Below, one piece after another: positions 16,497-25,992 of a DNA stretch of 64,000 bases. The notes below the pieces were generated by a model. The model was given only the letters and a program-made list of their open reading frames with translations. It was not told the origin of the DNA and made no database searches. Source of the DNA: JAATFS01 sp037145635 (GTDB lineage Bacteria > Pseudomonadota > Gammaproteobacteria > Xanthomonadales > Xanthomonadaceae); NCBI GenBank assembly GCA_037145635.1, contig JBBCXB010000002.1, positions 1 to 64,000 of the forward strand. The letters run 5' to 3'. The stretch's first letter is position 1. Each line of letters starts with the position of its first letter. Made by a program: the position numbers and the translations under genes.

Positions 16497-18029
16497 CTAG
16501 CGCCGGGCCGGCTCGCCCCAGCCCAGGCCCAGGCTCTTCTGCAGCGCCACGTAGTTGACCAGCAGCTGCACCTGCGCCTGCAGCGCGCTGTCCTGCGCCG
16601 ACAGGCGCTGGCGCTGCACGTCGAGCGCATCGATCAGCGAAGCGGCGCCGGCGTCCTGGCGCTGCTGCATCAGCGTGGCCGAGCGCGTGGCCGAGGCCTC
16701 GGCCTGGCGCGCCACGACCAGCTGGCGGCGCGCGGCGCCGAAGCGCGACAACGCGCCGTTGGCGTCCTGCAGCGCGGCCAGCACCTTGCTTTGGTAGGCG
16801 GCCGTGCGCGCCTCGGTACCGGCCCGGGCCTGCGCGACCTTGGCCCCTACCCGGCCGAAATCGAACACCGACCAGCGCAGGAACGGCGCCACCACCGAGG
16901 TCACCGCGTCCGAATTCAGGTCGCCGGGCGAGGTCGCGAACATGCCCAGGCTGCCCAGCAGCGTGACCTGCGGGAAGTACCCCGACAGCGCCTGCCCGAT
17001 CTGGGCGTTGGACGCGGCCAGCTCCCGCTCGGCCTGGCGCACGTCGGGACGCCGCCGGATCAGCGCCGCGGCATCGTCCACCCGCACCACCGCCGGCAGC
17101 TCCGGCAGCGGCCGCGGCGCGGCCAGCCGCGCGTCCAGCGCGCCGGGCTCGCGCCCCACCATCAGCGCCAGCTGGTCCAGCGCCTCCTGCGCCTGCGCCT
17201 CCAGCGGCAGCCGTTGCGCCTCCTGCTGCTGCACCTGGGTGGCGGCACGTTCGACCTGCAGGTCGGATTCGGCCCCGCGCTCGCGGCGCTGGCGCACCAG
17301 CGCCAGGCTCTGCCGGGCCTTGCCCAGGTTGTCGTCGGCGATCGCCAGCCGCGCCTGCAGGCCGCGGTAGTTGAGGTACACCTGCCCCACCTCGGCGGCG
17401 AGCTGCACCTGGGCGTCGGCGAGCTGTGCCTGCGAGGCCTCGGCCTCGGCCACGGCCTGCTCGATCGCGCGGCGGCGGCGGCCGAACAGGTCGATCTCCC
17501 AGCTGGCGTCGAAGCCGACGTTGTACAGCTCGCTGCGGTCCAGATCGAGGTTGCTGCCGATGCCGTTCAGGGCCTGCACCGTGGCCGGATTGCCGTCCTG
17601 CTGCAGCGCCTGCGCCGCGCCCTGCAGCGCGCTCTGCACGCCGTCGTTGACCGACCCGGGCGGGCGCGCGTTGACATAGGCCGCACTGGCGCCGATCTGC
17701 GGCAGGCGCTCGGCACGGCGCTGGCGCGCCAGCGCGCGGTTGGCGCGCAGGCGCCCCTCGGCCGCGCGCAGGTCGGGGCTGTCGGCCAGCGCCTGCTCCA
17801 CCAGCTGATTCAGCTGCGGATCGGCCAGGCCCTCCCACCAGCGATTGAGCGGGGCGGCGCCGACGACCCCGGCCTGGCCGGCGCGGTGCAGCGCCGGTGC
17901 CTGCATCGCCGCGTCCGCCACCGCCGGCGGCTTGACGTAGTCCGGCCCCAGCACGCAGCCGCCCAGGAGCACGGTGGCCAGCGCCAGGAGCGATACCGGA
18001 CGCAACCGGCTGTGATCAATGCATGGCAA
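16497..18029 (-). CDS. Outer-membrane efflux lipoprotein (NodT/OprM family)
   Basis: This protein forms the outer-membrane channel of a tripartite pump, working with the EmrA adaptor and EmrB transporter encoded just upstream. The 510-aa reading from TTG 18029 has a lipobox LLGGC near residue 25 after a hydrophobic stretch. Two OEP repeats follow, and the segment IRRRPDVRQAERELAASNA, typical of NodT-family proteins, lies mid-protein. The TTG at 18005 is an alternative start. It overlaps the emrB stop by 14 bp, so the three genes are coupled. Confidence 0.9.
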   Translation of the reverse strand: MPCIDHSRLRPVSLLALATVLLGGCVLGPDYVKPPAVADAAMQAPALHRAGQAGVVGAAPLNRWWEGLADPQLNQLVEQALADSPDLRAAEGRLRANRALARQRRAERLPQIGASAAYVNARPPGSVNDGVQSALQGAAQALQQDGNPATVQALNGIGSNLDLDRSELYNVGFDASWEIDLFGRRRRAIEQAVAEAEASQAQLADAQVQLAAEVGQVYLNYRGLQARLAIADDNLGKARQSLALVRQRRERGAESDLQVERAATQVQQQEAQRLPLEAQAQEALDQLALMVGREPGALDARLAAPRPLPELPAVVRVDDAAALIRRRPDVRQAERELAASNAQIGQALSGYFPQVTLLGSLGMFATSPGDLNSDAVTSVVAPFLRWSVFDFGRVGAKVAQARAGTEARTAAYQSKVLAALQDANGALSRFGAARRQLVVARQAEASATRSATLMQQRQDAGAASLIDALDVQRQRLSAQDSALQAQVQLLVNYVALQKSLGLGWGEPARR

Positions 18030-19596
18030 GGCTTGTCCCCTTGGGCAACGGCTTGAGGAAGAACGCCAGCGGGATCGTGCAGACCACGATCACGCCGAAA
18101 ATCCAGAAAAGATCGCTGTAGGTCATCACCAGCGCCTGCTGCTGCACGATCTGGCCCAGGCGCGCGCCGGCCTGGATCGCCGCTTCGCCGCCGGCGCTGG
18201 TCTGCAGCTGCGCGGCCAGGCCGCCCAGGAACTCCTGGGCGCGCGGCGAGTTGGCGGTGACCGCGCTGCCGATGGCCTCGGTGTGGAAGGTCATGCGGCG
18301 CTCCTGGAACGTGGAGATCAGCGCCAGGCCAACCGACCCGCCGAGGTTGCGGCCGGCGTTGAACAGGCCCGACGCGTCGCCGGCCAGCTCCGCCGGCACC
18401 GACGAGATCGCCGCCTGGTTCAGCGCCATCATCGCGAACGCCAGCCCACAGCCCTGCAGCAACTGCCCGATCACGAAGTGCTGGCCCACCGTATCGGAGG
18501 TCAGCGACAGGTTGACGAAGCAGGCGCCGGCGAAGCAGCACAGCCCGGTGACCACCAGGATGCGCACGTCCACCGTGTCCAGCAGCTTGGGCATCATCGG
18601 CATCAGCAGCACGGTCGGCAGGCCCGCCAGCAGCAGCACGTAGCCGGCCTGCTCGGTGTTGTAGCCGGCGATCGTGGCCAGGAACTGCGGGATCATGTAC
18701 ATGACCCCGAACAGGATCATGCCCACCGCCATCACCATCACGAACACCGCGCCGAAGCTGCGCTGCAGCAGCACCGACAGCCGGATCACCGGCGGCCGCT
18801 CGCGGAACTGCCCCACCACCAGCGCGATGAAGCCGGTCAGCGCGATCACGCTCAGCATGTTGATCTCGCTGGACTCGAACCAGCGTTCGCGCTGGCCCTC
18901 CTCCAGCACCACCGTCAGCCCGCCCAGCCCGGCGGTCAGGCCGTAGATGCCCAGCCAGTCCGCGTCCAGCAGGCCGCCCCAGTTGGCCTTCTCGTGTTCC
19001 AGGCCGAGCAGCAGCAGCGCCACCAGCCCGCCGCAGATCGGCACGTTGATGAAGAACGCGTAGTGCCAGCTGACGTTCTCGGTCAGCCAGCCGCCCAGCA
19101 GCGGCCCGATCACCGGGCCCATGATCACGGTCATGCCGAACAGCGCGGTACCGGTGGTCTGCTGCGCCGGCGGCAGCCGGGTGGCGACGATGGTCAGCGC
19201 GGTGGGGATCAGCGCGCCGCCGGCCAGGCCCTGGCCGACGCGGCCGATGATCATCATCGGCAGCGTGGTCGACAGCCCGCACAGCACCGAGAACGCGGTG
19301 AACATCAGCGCGCAGATCAGCAGGAAGTTGCGCAGCCCCAGGGTCCGCACGAACCAGCCGGTCAGCGGGATCATCACGATCTCGGCGACCAGGTAGGCGG
19401 TGGAGATCCAGGTGCCCTCGGTGCCGCTGGCGCCCACCTCGCCCTGGATGGTGGGCAGCGCGGCGTTGACGATGGAGATGTCCAGCGTCGCCATGAACGA
19501 GCCGATGGTGCCGGCGGCGACCGCCAGCCAGGCTCCCGGATCGGCCTTCTGGGCGCTGCCGCCAGCGCGTGCGCCGGCGGCGGCCGGGGCATTCAT
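18016..19596 (-). CDS. emrB: EmrB-type multidrug exporter (MFS, DHA2, 14 TM)
   Basis: This is an inner-membrane drug:proton antiporter of the DHA2 family. The 526-aa protein has the first-helix motif MATLDISIVNAALPTIQGE, motif C-like GPVIGPLLGGWL and 14 hydrophobic segments. It lies between emrA (4-bp ATGA overlap) and the outer membrane factor gene, giving a complete EmrAB-TolC-like export system. Substrate cannot be told from sequence. Placement within the polyamine cluster raises, but does not prove, a polyamine or amine substrate. Confidence 0.93.
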   Translation of the reverse strand: MNAPAAAGARAGGSAQKADPGAWLAVAAGTIGSFMATLDISIVNAALPTIQGEVGASGTEGTWISTAYLVAEIVMIPLTGWFVRTLGLRNFLLICALMFTAFSVLCGLSTTLPMMIIGRVGQGLAGGALIPTALTIVATRLPPAQQTTGTALFGMTVIMGPVIGPLLGGWLTENVSWHYAFFINVPICGGLVALLLLGLEHEKANWGGLLDADWLGIYGLTAGLGGLTVVLEEGQRERWFESSEINMLSVIALTGFIALVVGQFRERPPVIRLSVLLQRSFGAVFVMVMAVGMILFGVMYMIPQFLATIAGYNTEQAGYVLLLAGLPTVLLMPMMPKLLDTVDVRILVVTGLCCFAGACFVNLSLTSDTVGQHFVIGQLLQGCGLAFAMMALNQAAISSVPAELAGDASGLFNAGRNLGGSVGLALISTFQERRMTFHTEAIGSAVTANSPRAQEFLGGLAAQLQTSAGGEAAIQAGARLGQIVQQQALVMTYSDLFWIFGVIVVCTIPLAFFLKPLPKGTSLAMH

Positions 19597-20837
19597 CGTG
19601 CCCGCTCCTTGCGCTCCTCGAGCCGGTCGGATTCGTCCTCGGCGCGGGACTTGGCGTCCTTGGCCGAGCGGGTGTCCACGGTGACCTCGACCGACATGCC
19701 CGGCACCAGCACCTTGCGCGCCTCGTCGCCGACCAGCAGGCGGATGCGCACCGGCACGCGCTGCACGACCTTGGTGAAGTTGCCGGTGGCGTTCTCCGGC
19801 GGCAGCAGCGCGAACTGCGAGCCGGTGCCCGGCGACAGGCTCTCGACCTCGCCGCGCAGCTTGACGCCGGACAGCGCGTCGACCTCGATCTCGGCGGGCT
19901 GGCCCGGCCGCATCAGGCCGACCTGGGTCTCCTTGAAGTTGGCCACCAGGTACAGCGCATCCAGCGGCACGATGGTCATGGTGCGGGTGCCGGCGGCCAG
20001 GAACTGGCCGACCTGCACGGTCTTGTCGCCGACGCGGCCGCGGATGCGGCTGCTCAGGCCGGTGTCCTCGACCGCCACGCGCGCCTGGTCGGCGTCGGCC
20101 TGGGCCTGCTTGAGGCCGGCCTGGGCCTGCTCCAGCTGCGCGCCGGTGGCCTCGATCTGGCTCTCGGCGCCGCTGACCTGGGCGACCGCGGCGTCGTACT
20201 GCGCCTTGGCGCGATCGAGGTCGTGGCGCAGGCTCTCCTGGTGCTCATGGGTGTCGGCCCCGGACGCGGCCAGCGGCGCGAAGCGCTTCACCTCGGCCTG
20301 CGCGAACCGCAGGCTCGCTGCCGACGCGCTGACCTGGGTACGCGCCTGCGCCAGCTGCGCGTGCTGCGCGGTGACGTTGGCCTGGGCGGCGACGATGTCG
20401 GCCTGGCGCGCGGCTACGGCGGCCTCGGCCTGCTGCAGCGTGGCGGTATAGGTGCGGCCGTCGATCTGCAGCAGCGGCTGGCCGGCCTCGACGATCTGGT
20501 TGTCGTGCACGTGCACCGCGGTGACGTAGCCGTTGACGCGCGGCGCCACCGCGACCGAGTCGGCCTGCAGGTAGGCGTTGTTGGTCTCCTGCAGGTAGCG
20601 CCCGACCAGCAGGTGGTAGGTCAGCCAGATCAGCAGCGCGACCGCCACTACGACGCCGATCGCGATCAGCGTCCAGCGCACCTTCGGGTTCTTCAGCGGC
20701 GACGGCTTGGCCGGCTCCGCCCCCTCCGGCCGTCCCGCCTGCGCCCCGTCCTGGCTGCCGCCCTGCCGGCCATCGCGCCCGTCCTGCGCCGATGCGTCAC
20801 GGGAAGGGTTCTGCGGGTCGTCGTTCTGCTCGCTCAA
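19593..20837 (-). CDS. emrA: EmrA-type membrane fusion (HlyD) adaptor
   Basis: EmrA links the EmrB transporter to the outer-membrane channel. I chose the TTG at 20837 because AAGGAG lies 8 bases before it; the longer frame to 20975 has no such site and a non-conserved N-terminus. The 414-aa product has an acidic/Gln-rich cytoplasmic tail, one TM helix (RWTLIAIGVVVAVALLIWL), split lipoyl halves (RVNGYVTAVHVHDNQIVEAG; GRVGDKTVQVGQFLAAG) and a long coiled-coil hairpin between them. No regulator gene adjoins the operon. Confidence 0.93.
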   Translation of the reverse strand: MSEQNDDPQNPSRDASAQDGRDGRQGGSQDGAQAGRPEGAEPAKPSPLKNPKVRWTLIAIGVVVAVALLIWLTYHLLVGRYLQETNNAYLQADSVAVAPRVNGYVTAVHVHDNQIVEAGQPLLQIDGRTYTATLQQAEAAVAARQADIVAAQANVTAQHAQLAQARTQVSASAASLRFAQAEVKRFAPLAASGADTHEHQESLRHDLDRAKAQYDAAVAQVSGAESQIEATGAQLEQAQAGLKQAQADADQARVAVEDTGLSSRIRGRVGDKTVQVGQFLAAGTRTMTIVPLDALYLVANFKETQVGLMRPGQPAEIEVDALSGVKLRGEVESLSPGTGSQFALLPPENATGNFTKVVQRVPVRIRLLVGDEARKVLVPGMSVEVTVDTRSAKDAKSRAEDESDRLEERKERAR

Positions 20838-21098
20838 CGGCGGGCTCCTTTGCGCGGATTCGGGGGGAACGCGGGCGGACCGGGGCGGCAGCCCCGGACA
20901 GTGCGGATGCGTATCGTAAGATGCTAGCCGGCGATTTGCACAACCGACGTGAAACGCCGGCACGGGTGCGCGCAAGCGCCGCAGGCGCGGGCCGGCAGTT
21001 GCCTACCCCGCGAGGACACCCGCCTCGTGCCGGCGCGGGGGCCGCGCCGCGAGACGCCCGAGGCCACCGCAGCGCCGGCCGGCCGCCGGCGCACTGGC

Positions 21099-22226
21099 TC
21101 AGCGCCCGGTCTTGATCTCCGTCCACAGCCGGGTATACAGCTTGTCGACCTCGGGCGGGTTGATCGCGTAGGTGAACATCTTCGCGGTGACCTCCGGCGG
21201 CGGGTAGATGGTGGGGTCGTTGCGGATGTCCGCGGCCACCAGCGGGGTCGCCTTGCTCACCGGATTGGCGTAGTGGATGAAGTCGGTGTTGGCCGCCGCC
21301 ACCTCCGGCCGCAGCAGGAAATTGATGAACGCGTAGGCGTTCTGCGGGTGCTTGGCGTCCTTGGGGATGGCCAGCATGTCGAACCACTGCGGCGCGCCCT
21401 CCTTCGGGATCGAATAGGCCACCTTGACGCCGTTGCCGGCCTCGGCGGCGCGGTCGCGCGCCTGGATGATGTCGCCGGACCAGCCCACCGCCAGGCAGGT
21501 ACTGCCGTTGGCGAGCGAACTGACGTACTGGCTGGAGTGGAAGTTCTGCACGTACGGGCGGATGCCCTTGATCAGGTCGGCCGCCTTCTGGATCTGCGCC
21601 GGATCCTGGCTGTGCGGGTCCAGCCCGAGGTAGTTGAGCGCGATCGGGATCATGTCCGACGGCGTGTCCAGCACGGTGACGCCGCAGCCCTTGAGCTTGG
21701 CCAGGTTCTCCGGCTTGAACACCAGGTCCCAGCTGCCGGCGATCTCGGTGCTGCCGCCGAACGCCGCCTTGAGCTTGTCGACGTTGTAGCCGATGCCTGT
21801 GGTGCCGATCATGTACGGCACGCCGTACTTGTTGTCCGGATCCTGCTGCGCGATGCGCTTCATCACGTCCGGATCGAGATTGGCCAGGTTGGGAATCCTG
21901 GACTTGTCCAGCGGCAGGAACACCCCGGCCTGGATCTGGCGCCCGAAGAAGTTCAGTGTCGGCACCACCACGTCGTAACCGCTGGCGCCGGCCAGCAGCT
22001 TGGTCTCGACCATCTCGTCGCTGTCGAAGACATCGTAGGTGACCTGGATGCCGGTGGCCTGCTCGAACTTGGGCAGGGTGTCCTCGGCGATGTAGTCGGA
22101 GTAGTTGTAGACGTTGAGCACCTTCTCCTCGGCGCCGGGCGCCGGCTTGGCGGCGTCGTCGGGCGCGCCGCCGCAGGCCGACAGCAGGGTGGCGGCAAGG
22201 GCGAGGGGCAGCAGTCGCAGCTTCAT
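21099..22226 (-). CDS. potF: Putrescine/spermidine-binding lipoprotein PotF
   Basis: This is the periplasmic receptor of the Pot importer. The start at MKLRLLPLALAATLLSACGG gives a 375-aa lipoprotein (lipobox LSAC); a GTG four codons upstream is an alternative. The mature protein has the family segments VLNVYNYSDYIAEDTLPKFE, DVVVPT and GTTGIGYNVDKL, and polyamine-binding acidic/aromatic residues such as the D in FDSDEMVE. It is the last gene of the puuD-puuA-aminotransferase-potF run. The ABC permease/ATPase genes lie beyond the emr operon on the same strand. Confidence 0.92.
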   Translation of the reverse strand: MKLRLLPLALAATLLSACGGAPDDAAKPAPGAEEKVLNVYNYSDYIAEDTLPKFEQATGIQVTYDVFDSDEMVETKLLAGASGYDVVVPTLNFFGRQIQAGVFLPLDKSRIPNLANLDPDVMKRIAQQDPDNKYGVPYMIGTTGIGYNVDKLKAAFGGSTEIAGSWDLVFKPENLAKLKGCGVTVLDTPSDMIPIALNYLGLDPHSQDPAQIQKAADLIKGIRPYVQNFHSSQYVSSLANGSTCLAVGWSGDIIQARDRAAEAGNGVKVAYSIPKEGAPQWFDMLAIPKDAKHPQNAYAFINFLLRPEVAAANTDFIHYANPVSKATPLVAADIRNDPTIYPPPEVTAKMFTYAINPPEVDKLYTRLWTEIKTGR

Positions 22227-22298
22227 CGGAGACTCCACGGGATCCGGGTGGGGGACGGCAGGCGTCCGCAGGGAGGGACGAGCGTACCCAGCCCTGCC

Positions 22299-23663
22299 CT
22301 ATTTGCCCAGCGCCGCGGCGGTCTGTTCCAGCGCGTTCCAGGCCTTGTCGAACAGTTCGTCGACCTGGTCGCGCTCGATCACCAGCGGCGGCGCCAGCAG
22401 CATGGCGTCGTGGGTGGCGCGCAGGATCAGGCCATTGCGCAGGGCGAAGTCCCGGCACAGCGCGCCGACCCGGCCGCGGTCGGGGAAATACGCGCGCCGG
22501 CGCTTGTCCGGCACCAGCTCCAGTGCGCCGATCAGCCCGGCGATGCGCGCCTCGCCGACCAGCCGGTGCTCGCCCAGCGCCTGCCAGCGCTCGGCCAGGT
22601 ACGGCGCGATCCGGTCGCGCGCGTGCTCGACGATGCGCTCCTCCTGCAGCAGCCGCAGGTTCTCCAGCGCCACCGCCGCGCAGACCGGGTGCCCGGAGTA
22701 GGTGCAGCCATGGGCCAGCTCGCCGCCCCGGTCCTTCAGCACCCCGGCGACGCGGTCGTTGAACAGCGCCGCCCCCAGCGGGATGTAGCCGGAGGTGATG
22801 CCCTTGGCGAGGGTCATGACGTCCGGCTGGAAGCCGAAGTACTGCGCGCCGAACCACTCGCCGGTGCGGCCGAAGCCGCAGATCACCTCGTCGGCGACCA
22901 GCAGCACGTCGTAGCGGCGGCAGATCCGCTCGATTTCCGGCCAGTAGCTGCGCGGCGGGATGTAGACCCCGGTCGCGCCCATGATCGGTTCGCCGATGAA
23001 GGCCGCCACCCGCTCCGGCCCCAGCTCCAGGATCTTGTGCTCCAGCCGGCGCGCGGCGAGCAGGCCGTAGGCCTCCGGATCGAGGTCGCCGCCGTCGCCG
23101 AACCCGTACGGCGGCTCGATGTGGTGGATATCCGGGATCGGCAGGCCGCCCTGCCGGTGCATGCCGCGCATGCCGCCGAGGCTGGCGCCGGCCACGGTGG
23201 TGCCGTGGTAGCCGTCGTGGCGCCCGATGAAGATGGTCTTGCGCGGCTGGTCCTGCACCGCCCAGAAGTGCCGCACCAGGCGCAGGATGGTGTCGTTGGC
23301 CTCGGAGCCGGAGTTGCTGAAGAAGGCGTGGTTGAGGTCGCCCGGCGCCAGTTCGGCGAGCTTGGCCGCCAGCCGGATGGTCGGCTCGGTGGTGCACTGG
23401 AAGAAGCTGTTGTAGTACGCCAGCTGCTCCATCTGGCGCGCGGCGGCACGGCCCAGCTCGGGCCGGCCGTAGCCGAGGTTGACGCACCACAGGCCGGCGA
23501 ACGCATCCAGCAGCCGGTTGCCCTCGGCGTCCCAGACGTAGACGCCCTCGCCGCGGGTGAGGATGCGGGTGCCGCGCTCGGCCAGGGCGCCGTTGTCGTT
23601 GAAGGGGTGCAGGTGGTGCGCCGCGTCGAGCGCCTGCAGGCGGGCCAGGTCGGTGGGGTCCAT
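22299..23663 (-). CDS. Putrescine-pyruvate type aminotransferase (class III, PLP)
   Basis: This is a class-III aminotransferase of the SpuC/putrescine-pyruvate group, which converts putrescine to 4-aminobutyraldehyde. The 454-aa product starts at MDPTDLARLQALDAAHH. It shows LHPFNDNGAL, the substrate-site segment GLWCVNLGYGRPEL, the PLP-phosphate region SGSEANDT, the Asp in LLVADEVICGFGRTG and the PLP Lys in TLAKGITSGYIPLG. It lies 5 bp after the glutamine-synthetase-like gene. A broader omega-amino acid:pyruvate role cannot be excluded. Confidence 0.88.
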   Translation of the reverse strand: MDPTDLARLQALDAAHHLHPFNDNGALAERGTRILTRGEGVYVWDAEGNRLLDAFAGLWCVNLGYGRPELGRAAARQMEQLAYYNSFFQCTTEPTIRLAAKLAELAPGDLNHAFFSNSGSEANDTILRLVRHFWAVQDQPRKTIFIGRHDGYHGTTVAGASLGGMRGMHRQGGLPIPDIHHIEPPYGFGDGGDLDPEAYGLLAARRLEHKILELGPERVAAFIGEPIMGATGVYIPPRSYWPEIERICRRYDVLLVADEVICGFGRTGEWFGAQYFGFQPDVMTLAKGITSGYIPLGAALFNDRVAGVLKDRGGELAHGCTYSGHPVCAAVALENLRLLQEERIVEHARDRIAPYLAERWQALGEHRLVGEARIAGLIGALELVPDKRRRAYFPDRGRVGALCRDFALRNGLILRATHDAMLLAPPLVIERDQVDELFDKAWNALEQTAAALGK

Positions 23664-23668
23664 GGGCG

Positions 23669-25054
23669 TCAGACGTTCAGCAGCAGGAACTCGCGCTCCC
23701 AGGAGCTGATCACCCGGAAGAAGGTCTCGTACTCCTTGCGCTTGACCGAGATGTAGGCGCGCACGAACCGCGGCCCCAGCATCGCCTGCATCGCCTCGCA
23801 GCCCTCCAGCTCGTCCAGCGCCTCGCCCAGCGAGCGCGGCAGGTCGTAGCCCTCGTCCTTGCCGCTGCCGGTGATCGGCGCGGTGGGCGGGAGCTTCTCG
23901 CGGATGCCGAGCAGGCCGCAGGCCAGCGTCGCCGCCATCGCCAGGTAGGGGTTGGCATCGGAACCGGCGAAGCGGCTCTCCACGCGCATGTTCTCCAGCG
24001 AGTCGATCGGCACGCGCAGCCCGCAGGTGCGGTTGTCGAAGCCCCACAGCACATTGCTGGGCGAGACCTCGCCGAACATCAGGCGGCGGTAGGAGTTGAC
24101 GTTGGGCGCGAAGAACGCCATCGCCATCGGCACGTATTTCTGCAGTCCTCCCAGGTAGTGCGAGAAGGTCGGGGTGAGCTCGCCCTCGCGCCTGCCGCTG
24201 AACACGTTGGCGCCGGTGGACACCTTGAGCAGGCTCTGGTGGATGTGCATCGCGCTGCCGGGCTCGTTCTCCATCGGCTTGGCCAGGAACGTGGCGTAGA
24301 CGCCGTGGCGCAGCGCCGCCTCGCGCATGGTGCGCTTGAACAGGAACACCTGGTCGGCGCGCGAGAGCGCGTCGGAGTGGGTGAAGTTGACCTCCAGCTG
24401 CGCCGCGCCGGACTCGTGGATCAGCGTGTCCACGTCCAGCTCCATCGCGTCGCAGTAGTCGTACATCAGGTCCAGGATCGGGTCGAACTCGTTGACCGCG
24501 TCGATCGAGTACGACTGCCGTGCCGTCTCCGGGCGTCCCGAGCGCCCGGCCGGCGGCAGCAGCGGGAAGTCCGGATCGGTGTTCTTCTGCACCAGGAAGA
24601 ACTCCAGCTCCGGCGCCACCACCGGCTGCAGGCCGGCGGCGGCGTACGCGTCGAGCACGCGCCGCAGCACGTTGCGCGGTGCCAGCTCGTGCGGCGCGCC
24701 GTCCTTGGTGTAGCAGTCGTGGATGATCTGGGCGGTGGCGTCGGCGGCCCACGGCACCATGCGCACCGTGGACGCGTCCGGGCGCAGCTGCATGTCCGAG
24801 TCCGACGGCGAGGTCAGCTCGTAGTAGTCGTCGGGATAGTCGCCGGTGACGGTGGTGGCGAAGATGCCTTCCGGCAGCCGCGTGCCGTAGTCGTGCGAGA
24901 ACTTGGCGGCGGGGATGATCTTGCCGCGCGCGTTGCCGGTGATGTCCGGCACCAGGCACTCGACCTCGGTGATGCGGCGCTCCTTGAGCCAGCGCCGGAG
25001 CGAGCTTTCCGGCTGTTCGGGAGCGGCCTTGCGGGAGCGGGTACGGGCGGTCAT
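23669..25054 (-). CDS. puuA: Gamma-glutamylputrescine synthetase-like (GS family)
   Basis: This glutamine-synthetase-family ligase probably joins glutamate to putrescine, the first step of the Puu pathway. The 461-aa product has the N-terminal beta-Grasp part (ITEVECLVPDITGNARGKI) and the catalytic-domain motifs PGSAMHIHQS and PNVNSYRRL. C-terminal FAGSDANPYLAMAA is also present. There is no adenylylation-type C-terminal tail as in GlnA I. It lies between puuD (6-bp gap) and the aminotransferase in one operon. A second paralogue of this family is encoded divergently at 25993. Confidence 0.88.
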   Translation of the reverse strand: MTARTRSRKAAPEQPESSLRRWLKERRITEVECLVPDITGNARGKIIPAAKFSHDYGTRLPEGIFATTVTGDYPDDYYELTSPSDSDMQLRPDASTVRMVPWAADATAQIIHDCYTKDGAPHELAPRNVLRRVLDAYAAAGLQPVVAPELEFFLVQKNTDPDFPLLPPAGRSGRPETARQSYSIDAVNEFDPILDLMYDYCDAMELDVDTLIHESGAAQLEVNFTHSDALSRADQVFLFKRTMREAALRHGVYATFLAKPMENEPGSAMHIHQSLLKVSTGANVFSGRREGELTPTFSHYLGGLQKYVPMAMAFFAPNVNSYRRLMFGEVSPSNVLWGFDNRTCGLRVPIDSLENMRVESRFAGSDANPYLAMAATLACGLLGIREKLPPTAPITGSGKDEGYDLPRSLGEALDELEGCEAMQAMLGPRFVRAYISVKRKEYETFFRVISSWEREFLLLNV

Positions 25055-25060
25055 GGAACC

Positions 25061-25816
25061 TCAGTGCGGACGTTGGGCGGCGTGGCGGCGGCAGGCCGCG
25101 CCGAAGGCCTGGAAGATGCCCAGATGGAAGCGGTTCTCCTGCACGCGCCACTCCGGGTGCCACTGCACCGCCAGCAGGAACGACGGGCCGTCGCCGCGGA
25201 ACGCCTCGACGAGCCCGTCCGGCGCGATGGCCTCGACCACCAGCCCGGGCGCCAGCCGCGCCACGCCTTGCCCGTGCAGCGAGTTGACCTGCACCTGGGC
25301 AGTGCCGGCGATGCCCGCCAGCCAGCCGCCGGCCTGCAGCTGCACCGCATGGGCCGGAGCGTACTGCAGGTCCAGCGGCGCCTCGGCGGGGGCACGATGG
25401 TCGCGCAGGCCCGGGCGCTCGTGCAGTTGCTGGTGCAGGCTGCCGCCGAGCGCGACGTTGACCTCCTGCAGGCCGCGGCAGATCGCCAGCACCGGCACAC
25501 CGACAGCCAGCGCCGCGGGGATCAGCGCCAGGGTGGCGCCGTCGCGGGCGGGATCGTGCGGGTTGCCCGGCCAGCTGGACTCGTCGCCGTAGTGGTGCGG
25601 TTCGATGTTGCTGGTGGCACCGGTCAGCAGCAGCCCGTCCAGCCGTGCCAGCCACCCGGCGCCGTCGATCGGCGGCTGCAGCGCCGGCAGCAGCACCGGG
25701 ACGGCGCCCGCGCCGTCGACCACCGCGCGCACGTACTTCTCGCCGGTGGCGAGGAACGGATGCGGCCCGAGGAACGTGCGGTCGGTCGTCAGGCCGACCA
25801 GGGGCGGAACAGCCAT
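25061..25816 (-). CDS. puuD: Gamma-glutamyl-GABA hydrolase PuuD (class I GATase)
   Basis: PuuD releases GABA from gamma-glutamyl-GABA. The 251-aa product is a class-I glutamine amidotransferase-like hydrolase. The nucleophile is C113 in AICRGLQE, the oxyanion segment is LLLTGATSN near 62-70, and the His/Glu pair is in QWHPEW near 225. It is the first gene of the leftward puuD-puuA-aminotransferase-potF operon, with a good sigma70-like promoter just upstream. Confidence 0.93.
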   Translation of the reverse strand: MAVPPLVGLTTDRTFLGPHPFLATGEKYVRAVVDGAGAVPVLLPALQPPIDGAGWLARLDGLLLTGATSNIEPHHYGDESSWPGNPHDPARDGATLALIPAALAVGVPVLAICRGLQEVNVALGGSLHQQLHERPGLRDHRAPAEAPLDLQYAPAHAVQLQAGGWLAGIAGTAQVQVNSLHGQGVARLAPGLVVEAIAPDGLVEAFRGDGPSFLLAVQWHPEWRVQENRFHLGIFQAFGAACRRHAAQRPH

Positions 25817-25842
25817 GCGAAAGACTCGTGTGGCGTGCCCCG

Positions 25843-25871
25843 AACTTAGCGCGGGCGTTTTATTTTTACAA
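25843..25871 (-). promoter_or_regulatory. Putative promoter of the puuD operon
   Basis: On the minus strand TTGTAA (25866-25871) and TAAGTT (25843-25848) are separated by exactly 17 bases, about 30 bases ahead of puuD. The AT-rich spacer start (AAATAAAA) stands out from the GC-rich surroundings. Confidence 0.6.
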
Positions 25872-25940
25872 CAGCGGGGCGGCTCCCGCCCGGTGGAGAC
25901 ACCCGGCCAGCCGTCCCGGCCTGCCGGCCGTTGAGTATTC

Positions 25941-25967
25941 TTGACACTCGAGGTCCTCTGCTAAGCT
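25941..25967 (+). promoter_or_regulatory. Putative promoter of the second GS-like gene
   Basis: TTGACA (25941-25946) and TAAGCT (25962-25967) lie 15 bases apart, 26 bases ahead of the ATG at 25993. This makes the 25817-25992 gap a divergent promoter region for the two halves of the polyamine cluster. Spacing is a little short. Confidence 0.5.
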
Positions 25968-25992
25968 CGGGCCGATCCCGCAGGCGCCGCCC

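Noticed and set aside
18019..20451. 810-aa plus-strand frame opposite emrB and emrA
   Set aside because: It is antisense to two well-supported genes and has no recognisable motif.
22299..25655. 1118-aa minus-strand frame
   Set aside because: Only its last 454 codons are a real gene (the aminotransferase); the rest is an out-of-frame reading of the puuA-like and puuD genes.
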